Positions 54,661 to 64,000 of a DNA stretch of 64,000 nt are shown in pieces (the stretch's first letter is position 1; every line of letters starts with the position of its first letter). A program made the position numbers and the translations under genes. The stretch comes from DASXRA01 sp036506155 (GTDB lineage Bacteria; Actinomycetota; Actinomycetes; Mycobacteriales; Jatrophihabitantaceae): contig DASXSF010000039.1 in NCBI GenBank assembly GCA_036506155.1, positions 26,399-90,398 of the forward strand, given 5' to 3'. The notes under the pieces are model-generated. The model was not told where the DNA came from, did no database searches, and saw only the letters and a program-made list of their open reading frames with translations.

Positions 54661-55302
54661 ATGCTCGGCGTCGTGCTGCGTGTGCTCGCCGATCTCCTCG
54701 TCCCCTGCCGCTGCGGCGGCTGCGGCGTCCCCGGCGAACTGCTGTGCCCGGCGTGCCGGCCGCACGCGCCGATCCGGGTCCCGGGCTTCGCGGTGCCCGT
54801 GATTGCGGCCGGCCGCTATGCCGGTGGGTTGCGAGCCGCCGTGCTCCGCTACAAAGAGCGTGGCCGGCACGACCTCGCGGATCCGCTCGCCGCGCTGCTC
54901 GCAGGCGCCGCAGCCGGGCTGGTAGTGCCCGGCACCGTGCTGGTGCCGGTACCGTCCTCGCGGGCCGCCGCCCGGCGGCGTGGCGGTGACCACGTGCAGC
55001 GGCTGGCTCGCCGGGCCGGGCGCCGGCTCGGCGTCCCGATCGTCCCGGCGCTGCGCCTGACTCGCGCGGTGCGTGACTCGGCCGGTCTCGGCGCGGGCGA
55101 GCGGCACGCGAATCTCGCGGGCGCGATGACGGCGCGTCCCGCTCCGCCTGGCGCGGCGGCGGTGATCGTCGACGACATCGTGACCAGTGGCGCGACCCTC
55201 GCCGAATCCGTGCGCGCCCTGCGCTCGACCGGCTGGCCGGTCACGGCTGCCGCCGTAGTCGCGGTCACGCCCCGCCGACCTGCAGCGGCGGGCGGCTGCT
55301 GA
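54661..55302 (+). CDS. ComF family phosphoribosyltransferase-like protein
   Basis: 213 residues from ATG 54661. An N-terminal zinc-ribbon-like CRCGGCGVPGELLCPAC leads to a type I PRTase fold with the PRPP loop VIVDDIVTSGATLAES and VPVPSSRAAARRRGGDHVQRLA. In competent bacteria ComF acts in DNA uptake; actinobacterial members are uncharacterised and sit beside lpqB (Rv3242c position). Spacing from lpqB is 46 bp. Confidence 0.88.
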   Translation: MLGVVLRVLADLLVPCRCGGCGVPGELLCPACRPHAPIRVPGFAVPVIAAGRYAGGLRAAVLRYKERGRHDLADPLAALLAGAAAGLVVPGTVLVPVPSSRAAARRRGGDHVQRLARRAGRRLGVPIVPALRLTRAVRDSAGLGAGERHANLAGAMTARPAPPGAAAVIVDDIVTSGATLAESVRALRSTGWPVTAAAVVAVTPRRPAAAGGC

Positions 55303-55460
55303 CGCAACCGCATCGGATACCCATCTGGCACGTCGGGCGACTCCCAGCTAGCGTGTGCATGACCTGACCGAGTTGGCGATCCGTCGCTTCGCGCATGGTC
55401 CACCGACGACGCCTGGCGTGCGCGGTGCGGTTGGACGCTGTGACCAACCGTGGAGGGCGC

Positions 55461-56054
55461 ATGGACGTGGTGGTTCACGGGCGCAACGTCGAGGTCCCAG
55501 AGCATTTCCGGATACACGTGACAGAGAAGCTCGGGAAGGTCGAGCGGTACGACCAGAAGATCATCCGCGCCGACGTGGAATTGCATCACGAACGCAATCG
55601 GCGGCAGAACGGCAGCTGCCAGCACGTCGAAATCACCTGCCGTACCCGCGGGCCGGTCGTACGCAGCGAGGCGTGCGCTGAGGACTTCTACAAGGCGCTC
55701 GACGCGGCCAGCGATCGGCTAGAACGCCGCTTCCGGCAGGCGGCCGACCGTCGCCGGGTCCACCACGGGCGTCGCACCCCCACCTCGCTAGCGGCAGCCA
55801 CCGCGCGCAGCGCGGGGGCGGTGCAGGAGCCACCGCCCGCCGCGACGGAAGAGGACGAGATCGACGACGGCCCGGGCCGCATCGTCCGGGAGAAGGAGCA
55901 TCCGGCCAAGCCGATGACCGTCGACCAGGCGCTGTTCGAAATGGAACTCGTCGGCCACGACTTCTTCCTGTTCTCCGACGTCGACACCGGGCGCCCCAGC
56001 GTGGTGTACCGGCGGCGGGCCTACGACTACGGGCTGATCCGCCTCGCGGTCTAG
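55461..56054 (+). CDS. hpf: Ribosome hibernation promoting factor, long form
   Basis: 197 residues from ATG 55461 (GGAGGGC upstream). The N-terminal S30AE domain is VVHGRNVEVPEHFRIHVTEKLGKVERYD through DFYKALDAASDRLERRFRQA. A linker leads to the C-terminal dimerisation domain KPMTVDQALFEMELVGHDFF and VVYRRRAYDYGLI. It binds the 30S decoding centre and pairs 70S ribosomes into 100S dimers in stationary phase. The 158-bp region before it (55303-55460) contains TAGCGT, a possible -10. Its stop overlaps the GNAT remnant by 4 bp. Confidence 0.93.
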   Translation: MDVVVHGRNVEVPEHFRIHVTEKLGKVERYDQKIIRADVELHHERNRRQNGSCQHVEITCRTRGPVVRSEACAEDFYKALDAASDRLERRFRQAADRRRVHHGRRTPTSLAAATARSAGAVQEPPPAATEEDEIDDGPGRIVREKEHPAKPMTVDQALFEMELVGHDFFLFSDVDTGRPSVVYRRRAYDYGLIRLAV

Positions 56055-56774
56055 CCGCGGCGCACCCGAAGCCGCGGGTCCAGCAGCATGAACCGGACCT
56101 CGTCGCCGTATGAGCCGTCCGGGTTGGCGAGGCGTGCCTCGCGCACCCCGTCCGGGGCGAAACCACCTGAAATGTCGGCCTTCTGGGACGCAACGTTCGC
56201 GGCTTTCGCACCCAGTTCCAGGCGAGCGACGCCAGCCGCTTCGAACGCCCAGGGGGCGAGCAATCGCAGCGCACGTGCCGTGTAGCCGCGTCCGCGAAAC
56301 GCCGTAGCCGACGCCGACGACACCCGGTGGTCCGGAGCGGCGTACCTGGATCGTCCCGGCCACCGCGCCGGTCGCGACATCGACGATCGCCATGTCCGCG
56401 ACGGGGCCGGTGAGCTAGCCGCGGCCCTGCGCCGCGGCGGCGACCCAGTATCCGATTTCGCCGGACAGCTGCCGGGCCTCGGGCAGATGCAGCTCTGCGG
56501 CTCCGACCAGCCGCTCGCTGCCCCTCTCGACGAGGGCGCAGGGCACGCCTGTGCCGTCTCGCCGCCCGCCTACCCCCAGATCGCTCACGAACGCCTCGGC
56601 GTCGGCCTGCGTGTAGGGGTCGGGGAGTGACAAGAAGGCGTGCATCGCCGGCTCCGCCATGATGGCCTGCACGTCCGCGGCGTCGTCGGGGCGCCACGGC
56701 CGAAGCGTCAGCCGCGCGCTGGTGAGCACCAGGTCGTCGAGCTCGACGCCGTTCCACGCACCCCGGTTGTCCAC
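56051..56774 (-). pseudogene. Decayed tandem GNAT acetyltransferase
   Basis: Fragments in two frames on the minus strand. From about 56774 a GNAT N-terminus reads [19 protein letters not shown] ... GEIGYWVAAAAQGRG and hits TAG at 56415. The same frame continues past the stop (ADMAIVDVATGAVAGTIQV), then a frameshift near 56305-56330 leads into FRGRGYTARALRLLAPWAFEAAGVARLELGAKA. Two GRG/GYxAxA acetyl-CoA motifs suggest a double-GNAT ancestor with an internal deletion. Sequencing error could explain the frameshift but not also the stop and the missing middle. Confidence 0.7.
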
Positions 56775-56816
56775 CGTGCCAGACGGCACCACCGGGTTGG
56801 CCGGGCGACAAGCACG

Positions 56817-56822
56817 TACCAT
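56817..56822 (+). promoter_or_regulatory. -10 box TACCAT for leaderless secA
   Basis: TACCAT ends 7 nt before GTG 56830, with no Shine-Dalgarno sequence; the box lies just upstream of the divergent GNAT remnant. Confidence 0.45.
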
Positions 56823-56829
56823 TGCCGCC

Positions 56830-59640
<2,811 letters not shown>

Positions 59641-59641
59641 G

Positions 59642-60166
59642 TCAACCGAGCTGCAGGCGAACGCAGCGCCAGCGGCCGTCGAGTCCTTCGAGACGGGCAG
59701 CGACCGCACGAAACCGGGGCCCGACCTGGACCACCGCGGAGATCTCGGCGATGCCGTCAGCCGGCTCGCACACCCGCAGCGAGCGCAGCGCAGCCGGTTG
59801 CGCCCAGGTCGTACGCTGCGGGCCAGCGAGTATCCCGCTCAAGACGGCGTGACTCAAGTACGGCGCAAGCTGCTGCAATGACCGCCGGCCGCCGAGTGCC
59901 TCCAACGCTGCGATCAAGAGCCGGCGCCCGAACCACCGTGGATCCGGCAGCTCACCACGCCCGGTCGGCCGGGCCGCAAACAGGTCGCGCTTGTCGGTGA
60001 GCCGGCGCTGCGAGGGCGCGAACGGGAGCGGCCGATCGTGCGGGCCGACAAGTCGCATGTGCCGCTCCGGCAGTTCGTCGTCGAACGGTGGCTCGCGGCG
60101 TGGCGCTGGGCGGACTGTGATCGGGCGAGCATCGGCCGAGGCCGGATCGGCGAGGGCGGCGGTCAT
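59642..60166 (-). CDS. Rv3235-like conserved actinobacterial protein
   Basis: 174 residues from ATG 60166 (AGGAG 7 nt upstream). A disordered N-terminal 70 residues precede RRLLIAALEALGGRRSLQQLAPYLS and a C-terminal beta portion, AEISAVVQVGPRFRAVAARLEGLDGRWRC. This matches the Rv3235 family found beside secA in mycobacteria. Function unknown. The LysM gene is 21 bp upstream in the same direction. Confidence 0.75.
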   Translation of the reverse strand: MTAALADPASADARPITVRPAPRREPPFDDELPERHMRLVGPHDRPLPFAPSQRRLTDKRDLFAARPTGRGELPDPRWFGRRLLIAALEALGGRRSLQQLAPYLSHAVLSGILAGPQRTTWAQPAALRSLRVCEPADGIAEISAVVQVGPRFRAVAARLEGLDGRWRCVRLQLG

Positions 60167-60187
60167 GTGGAACTCCTGCGACGTCAA

Positions 60188-60889
60188 CTAGCCGGCGTCG
60201 GGTGCGCGCAGCACCTCGCCGGAACGGATCAGGGAGGGGTTGTCGCCGATGACCTGGGCATTGGCCGCATACCAGCGTGGCCACGCAGCGGCGATCTCGG
60301 CGTCGGACGCGTCCGGGCCCAGCCGCCGTGCCGCGATCAGCCAGAGCGAGTCGCCGGGCTGGACGCGGACGGCAGCTTCGGCGTCCGCCGGCGCCGCCGG
60401 TGAGGCGGGTCGCGGATCGGTGTGCACCGGAGGATCGGTGGGCCAGCCGATGCGCACTCGGCCGTGCTGCGGATCGGCGGGCCAGCTCGGTGCGGGAACG
60501 GCGGGTCGGGCGGTAGCGCCGCCCAGACGCGTCGTCGCGCTCGCGGTCACCGGGGCGATCAGGACGCTGACCCCGGCAACTCCGGCCACGGCCCGCATGA
60601 CGACGGCGGGCACCAGCCGGCTCCCGACCGCCCGGGCGAGACCGCCACAACGGCCCGGAAGCGCAGCGGCGGCCGTGAAGCATAACGCGATCGCCAGCCA
60701 GAGCGCCGCGCACCAGACGGCCGCGCCGACCACGGTCAGCGCCGCCTCGTCGGTGCCGGCGCGGGCGACCCAGCGATGCGGCGCGCCGAGATCAGCGGCC
60801 AGGTGCGTCCAGTTCGGAGACATCGTCAGCAGCACTACGCCGTCCGCGGCGGCGACAGCTGCCAGCCGGATCAACCGCCTGGCCGCCAT
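60188..60889 (-). CDS. LysM-domain membrane protein
   Basis: 233 residues from ATG 60889 (AGGGAA upstream); ATG 60931 is also in frame. Two or three hydrophobic segments occupy the first 120 residues, then a proline-rich linker and a C-terminal LysM: AVRVQPGDSLWLIAARRLGP and NAQVIGDNPSLIRSGEVLRAP. LysM binds peptidoglycan or chitin, so this is likely a wall-facing anchored protein. It is divergent from the gene at 60969; the 79-bp gap has TTGACT on the minus strand. Confidence 0.8.
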   Translation of the reverse strand: MAARRLIRLAAVAAADGVVLLTMSPNWTHLAADLGAPHRWVARAGTDEAALTVVGAAVWCAALWLAIALCFTAAAALPGRCGGLARAVGSRLVPAVVMRAVAGVAGVSVLIAPVTASATTRLGGATARPAVPAPSWPADPQHGRVRIGWPTDPPVHTDPRPASPAAPADAEAAVRVQPGDSLWLIAARRLGPDASDAEIAAAWPRWYAANAQVIGDNPSLIRSGEVLRAPDAG

Positions 60890-60968
60890 TTCGGTTCCCT
60901 TCGTTTGCTTTCGATAGCCTTCATACGCCATAGTTAGCCTTCAGTCAACGGAGTGCTCTAATAGCGCC

Positions 60969-61532
60969 GTGGCGACGCGGTGGGAAGCGCTCTTCGCGGA
61001 TCTGGAGACGCAGGCTGTGGCGCTGGACACCGCCGAGCGGGCCGTGGAGGTCGAGGAGCGCACCCGGATCGAGGTCGGCCGGATCCGGCTGCTCGATCGC
61101 TTGCGCCCCGCCGTCGGCGCGGACGTGCGGCTGCGCTGCACCGGCGACCGCGGCGTGGCCGGGCGCCTGGTACGCGTCGGACCGGACTGGCTGCTGGTCA
61201 TAGAGGAGGCCGGCCGCGAAGCCGTGGTCGTAACGGCGGGCGTGCTCAGCGTGTCCGGGCTCGGGCGTATCTCGGCGATACCCGAGTCCGAGAGCGTTGT
61301 CGAGTCACGCCTCGGCCTGCGTCACGCGTTGCGAGGGATCGCTCGCGACCGCTCCCCGGTGCGGATCAGCCTGTTCGACGGCACGATCGTCGACGGCACG
61401 ATCGACCGGCTGGGCGCGGACTTCGTCGAGATTGCCCAGCACCCGGCAGGCGAACCACGCCGCCGGGACCAGGTGCGCGAGGTCGCCGTCGTGCCGCTTT
61501 CCGCGCTCGCCGTGGTCCGGCGCAGGACGTAG
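60969..61532 (+). CDS. Conserved hypothetical actinobacterial protein
   Basis: 187 residues from GTG 60969. N-terminal helix WEALFADLETQAVALDTAERAVEVEERTRIEVGRI, then two beta-rich stretches (GADVRLRCTGDRGVAGRLVRVG and VRISLFDGTIVDGTIDRLGADF) that look like small barrel folds. I do not recognise a named family. The start is preceded by TCTAAT, possibly a -10 for a leaderless transcript. Convergent with the HTH gene, 7 bp apart. Confidence 0.7.
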   Translation: MATRWEALFADLETQAVALDTAERAVEVEERTRIEVGRIRLLDRLRPAVGADVRLRCTGDRGVAGRLVRVGPDWLLVIEEAGREAVVVTAGVLSVSGLGRISAIPESESVVESRLGLRHALRGIARDRSPVRISLFDGTIVDGTIDRLGADFVEIAQHPAGEPRRRDQVREVAVVPLSALAVVRRRT

Positions 61533-61539
61533 GCGCCGC

Positions 61540-61764
61540 TCACTCGGCGTCGCTGTAGGGATGTTCGGAGACGAACTGCTTCGTCTGGTCGTACATCCGG
61601 GCGATATAGCTCTCCAGCTTGTCGCGTTCGACCCGCCACTGGCCGCGTCCCCCGATCTTTATCGCCTCGAGCTCGCCGCTGCGCACCAACGCGTAGGTCT
61701 GTGACGGGGAGATGTTCAGGACGTCGGCGACGTCAGCGAGGGTCAGGAACCGATCGCTGGGCAT
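61540..61764 (-). CDS. Excisionase/AlpA-type helix-turn-helix protein
   Basis: 74 residues from ATG 61764 with AAGGGGA upstream. FLTLADVADVLNISPSQTYALV is the MerR-like HTH helix pair, followed by IKIGGRGQWRVERDKLESYI, the wing. It is a BldC/excisionase-like DNA-binding protein of the kind widely conserved as a single gene in actinobacteria; target sites unknown. No integrase or phage gene lies nearby, so it is not a prophage excisionase. Confidence 0.82.
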   Translation of the reverse strand: MPSDRFLTLADVADVLNISPSQTYALVRSGELEAIKIGGRGQWRVERDKLESYIARMYDQTKQFVSEHPYSDAE

Positions 61765-61970
61765 GCCGTGATCCCCTTCAGCCGACCCGACTTGCGTGCA
61801 GAGGCTGTCAGTATCGCGCGATTGCGCCGACTGGCTGCCTGCCGTCCACAGCCTGGCGGAACGCGGTGAGATCAGGCTCACAGGTCCAGTACGCTCTGCG
61901 GGTGCTCACCCGGTTCGACCCGTTGCGGCGGGTCGTGACCCACATCGTCCCTACCTGAACGGTCCCGCCC

Positions 61971-62648
61971 GTGGCTACGCCTTCCCCGACCCCGCGGCGC
62001 CTGAAGACGCCGTCCTGGTTCGACCTGCGGCTCGTTGCGGGCGTCATGCTGGTGCTGATCTCGGTGGCCGGCGGAGCCCTCGTCGTGGCCGGGGCGGACT
62101 CGACGCATCCGGTCTGGGCGGTTCGGAGCAGCCTTGCCGCGGGCACGGTCATAACCCAGGACGATCTGCAGGCGGTGAAGGTGCGCCTATCCGATCGCAG
62201 CCGCTACCTGCCGGCTGGCAGCAAACGCCCCGCGGACGACCCGGTGAACAAGACGCTGTCGCGTCTCGTCGCCGCGGGCGAACTACTGCCGCGCTCGGCG
62301 ATCGCTGCCACACCTGCGGGGACCACGCTCACGGTCCCGCTGACGAGCGATCAGGCGCCGCGCATCACGCGCGGCCAAGAGATCGAGCTGTGGCTGTCGA
62401 GCAAGACGTGTCGGGCGGTCGTGGTGCTGCCCAGTGTCACCGTGCAAGACGTCGAGTCGACAGGCGGCGGCTCGTTCGGCACGAGCAGCACCGAGAATCT
62501 GGTCATCCGCGTACCGCGTGATCAAGCCACGCGGGTGATCACAGCACTCGGGCTGGAGGCAACGACGATCCGTGCCGGGCTGCTCGACGGCGACCCCGAG
62601 CCGGCTACGGTATTGCCAGACCTCGAGCACTGCGCCGCGGGCTCGTGA
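61971..62648 (+). CDS. SAF-domain protein, Flp/Tad pilus assembly (CpaB/RcpC-like)
   Basis: 225 residues from GTG 61971. One N-terminal membrane helix (LVAGVMLVLISVAGGALVV), then the SAF domain (WAVRSSLAAGTVITQDDL, LSRLVAAGELLPRSAI). It is a periplasmic or outer-face assembly factor of type IVc pili. The 206-bp gap before it (61765-61970) contains no recognised gene; TACCTG near 61951 is a weak -10 candidate. It is coupled to the CpaE-like gene by GTGA. Confidence 0.82.
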   Translation: MATPSPTPRRLKTPSWFDLRLVAGVMLVLISVAGGALVVAGADSTHPVWAVRSSLAAGTVITQDDLQAVKVRLSDRSRYLPAGSKRPADDPVNKTLSRLVAAGELLPRSAIAATPAGTTLTVPLTSDQAPRITRGQEIELWLSSKTCRAVVVLPSVTVQDVESTGGGSFGTSSTENLVIRVPRDQATRVITALGLEATTIRAGLLDGDPEPATVLPDLEHCAAGS

Positions 62649-63946
62649 AGCTGCCGATCCTGACCGCTGCGGACGGGGCAGGCTGGGAAGCCGGACTGCT
62701 CGTCGCGCTTGAACGCGGTGACCACGGCGTCGCCGTGGTACGCCGCTGCGTCGACGTTGTCGACCTGCTGGCCGTGGCCGGTGCCGGGCAGGCGAAGGCG
62801 GCACTGGTAGCGGCCGGACTGCGGCGGCTCGATGCCGACGCCGTCGACCGGCTCAATACCGCCGGCGTTGTGCCGGTGGGCGTTGTGCGCCGTGATGACG
62901 ACGCGGCCGGGGATCGGCTTCGCGCCATCGGAATCGAGTTCCTGGTGCCGGACGACGCCGAGCCGAGTGTCGTGGGCTCGGTGATCTCCGAGGCCGTGGC
63001 GCTGGCCGACGGCGGAACGTTGCGACTGCGGCTGACGCGCACGTTCAGCGACCCGGCAGCCGCCACGTCGCAAGTGATCCCCCAGACCGGTACCGCACCG
63101 GCGCCGGCGCAGCCAAGCAGGCGCGGCTCGATCGTTGCCGTGTGGGGGCCGACCGGCGCGCCGGGCCGGACCACCGTCGCGGTCGCCTTGGCCGACGAAC
63201 TCGCCCGCCTCGGCTGCGCCAGCCTGCTCATGGACGCCGACGTGTACGGCGGCGTCATCGCAGCGGTGCTGGGCTTGCTCGACGAATCACCAGGCCTGGC
63301 CGCGGCGTGCCGACAGGCAGCCTCGACTCGGCTGGACGCGGCCGCGCTCGCCGGACTGTGCTGGCAGCTCACCCCGACGTTGCGGGTGCTCACCGGTATC
63401 CCGCGGGCGGAACGCTGGCCGGAACTGCGGGCGACGGCGGTCGGGTCCGTGCTCGACGCGGCCCGCGCGATAGCGGACTTCACTGTCGTCGACTGCGGCT
63501 TCTCTCTCGAATCGGACGAGGAGCTGTCGTACGACACCTTGGCGCCGCGCCGCAACGGGGCGACGCTGGCCGTCCTCGATGCGGCCGACGTGGTCCTTGC
63601 CGTCGGCGCGGCGGACCCGATCGGTCTGCAGCGGCTGGTCCGCGGCCTGGCTGAGGTGCGCGACGCCCAAGTCGCCGCCCCCATCTGGGTGGTGCTCAAC
63701 AAGATGCGCCGCGGCGTCGTGCCAGGCGATCCGCGCGTCGAGCTGAGCGCCGCCCTGGGCCGCTTCGCCGGACGCCAGCCGGCAGCGCTCCTCCCCTACG
63801 ATGCGGAGCCGCTCGATGCGGCTCTCGCTGTCGGCAAGACGCTCGGCGAGGTGCGTCCGAGCAGCGCGCTGAGGCAGGGCACCGTGGAGCTCGCCGGCGC
63901 CCTGGCGGGGGTACCGCACGCGAAGCACCGGCGGCGCCGCGCCTGA
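62645..63946 (+). CDS. CpaE/MinD-like ATPase of a Flp/Tad pilus locus
   Basis: 433 residues from GTG 62645. The N-terminal about 130 residues form a receiver-like pseudo-domain. The ParA/MinD fold has the divergent nucleotide loop WGPTGAPGRTTVAVALAD, with arginine where the second Walker lysine would be, then MDADVYGGVIAAVLG and TVVDCGFSLE. Such proteins localise the pilus machine (CpaE/TadZ). The rest of the pilus operon (TadA ATPase and others) should follow beyond the window. Confidence 0.83.
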   Translation: MKLPILTAADGAGWEAGLLVALERGDHGVAVVRRCVDVVDLLAVAGAGQAKAALVAAGLRRLDADAVDRLNTAGVVPVGVVRRDDDAAGDRLRAIGIEFLVPDDAEPSVVGSVISEAVALADGGTLRLRLTRTFSDPAAATSQVIPQTGTAPAPAQPSRRGSIVAVWGPTGAPGRTTVAVALADELARLGCASLLMDADVYGGVIAAVLGLLDESPGLAAACRQAASTRLDAAALAGLCWQLTPTLRVLTGIPRAERWPELRATAVGSVLDAARAIADFTVVDCGFSLESDEELSYDTLAPRRNGATLAVLDAADVVLAVGAADPIGLQRLVRGLAEVRDAQVAAPIWVVLNKMRRGVVPGDPRVELSAALGRFAGRQPAALLPYDAEPLDAALAVGKTLGEVRPSSALRQGTVELAGALAGVPHAKHRRRRA

Positions 63947-64000
63947 CGGCCTACCGAAACCAGTGCGGCACGCGACGTACTCAGGTATGAAGACCGCGTG
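63947..64000 (+). other. Intergenic region at window end with possible start codon
   Basis: 54 bp without a gene. GTG at 63998-64000 could start the next gene of the pilus locus, preceded by TATGAA 6 nt upstream; too little sequence to judge. Confidence 0.2.

Noticed and set aside
61540..61764. Prophage excisionase
   Set aside because: The HTH is of excisionase type, but there are no integrase, capsid or attachment repeats around it and the gene is of a kind widespread as a single chromosomal gene in actinobacteria.

Overview
The window is a contiguous piece of a high-GC actinomycete chromosome. This rests on the gene content (WhiB2-type regulator, MtrA-MtrB-LpqB, F420 biosynthesis genes fbiA/fbiB/fbiC, DUF3499, Trm112-like protein next to manB, LpqB lipoprotein, actinobacterial SecA without a zinc tail), on frequent GTG/TTG starts, and on many TANNNT boxes 6-9 nt upstream of start codons, the signature of leaderless transcription. 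The order wbbL - manC - fbiB/fbiA - whiB2 - zincin-like - DUF3499 - manB - SIS - manA - sahH - mtrA - mtrB - lpqB - comF - hpf - secA is, from memory, the same neighbourhood as around Rv3265c-Rv3240c in Mycobacterium tuberculosis. I cannot assign a genus.

Region 1 (1-20995) is a surface-polysaccharide island. It holds a Wzm/Wzt-type ABC exporter with a carbohydrate-recognition tail, a bifunctional GT2-GT4 glycosyltransferase and the 3' end of its paralogue, further GT2 enzymes, two methyltransferases, a YfhO-like membrane protein, a tandem pair of paralogous GT-C-like membrane proteins, an operon of nucleotide-sugar dehydrogenase, GT2 and SDR epimerase, and a polyprenyl-phosphate glycosyltransferase with a partner GT-C protein. 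Region 2 (21031-24630) is cysD-cysNC-cysQ, making and turning over PAPS. It is co-oriented with and tightly linked to the last two glycan genes, which suggests, without proving it, a sulfated glycan.

Region 3 (24695-34000) continues with GT4 enzymes, a methyltransferase, a UPF0104-type membrane protein, a WbbL-like rhamnosyltransferase, a rhomboid protease, a GerW/YtfJ-like protein, mannose-1-phosphate guanylyltransferase and a DNA glycosylase. With manB and manA further on, GDP-mannose synthesis is complete in the window. Region 4 (34019-41968) holds small enzymes and coenzyme F420 synthesis: fbiA, an fbiB whose second domain is NUDIX rather than the nitroreductase known in mycobacteria, and fbiC. 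A GPP34 protein, a DUF4031 protein and an SMR transporter lie between them.

Region 5 (42133-59640) is the conserved housekeeping block whiB2 to secA. Its two oddities are a MerR-type helix-turn-helix in frame with S-adenosylhomocysteine hydrolase, and a decayed GNAT acetyltransferase between hpf and secA. Region 6 (59642-64000) has an Rv3235-like protein, a LysM protein, two small conserved proteins and the first two genes of a Flp/Tad pilus locus (SAF/CpaB-like and CpaE-like).

The most unexpected signals are the MerR-SahH in-frame fusion, the CofE-NUDIX fusion, a dispersed repeat of about 90 bp that is read in the same frame as an N-terminal extension of two unrelated enzymes (CysQ and ManB), and the PAPS genes embedded in a glycan operon. 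I saw no CRISPR array, IS element, rRNA or complete tRNA, and no gene-free stretch longer than about 210 bp.
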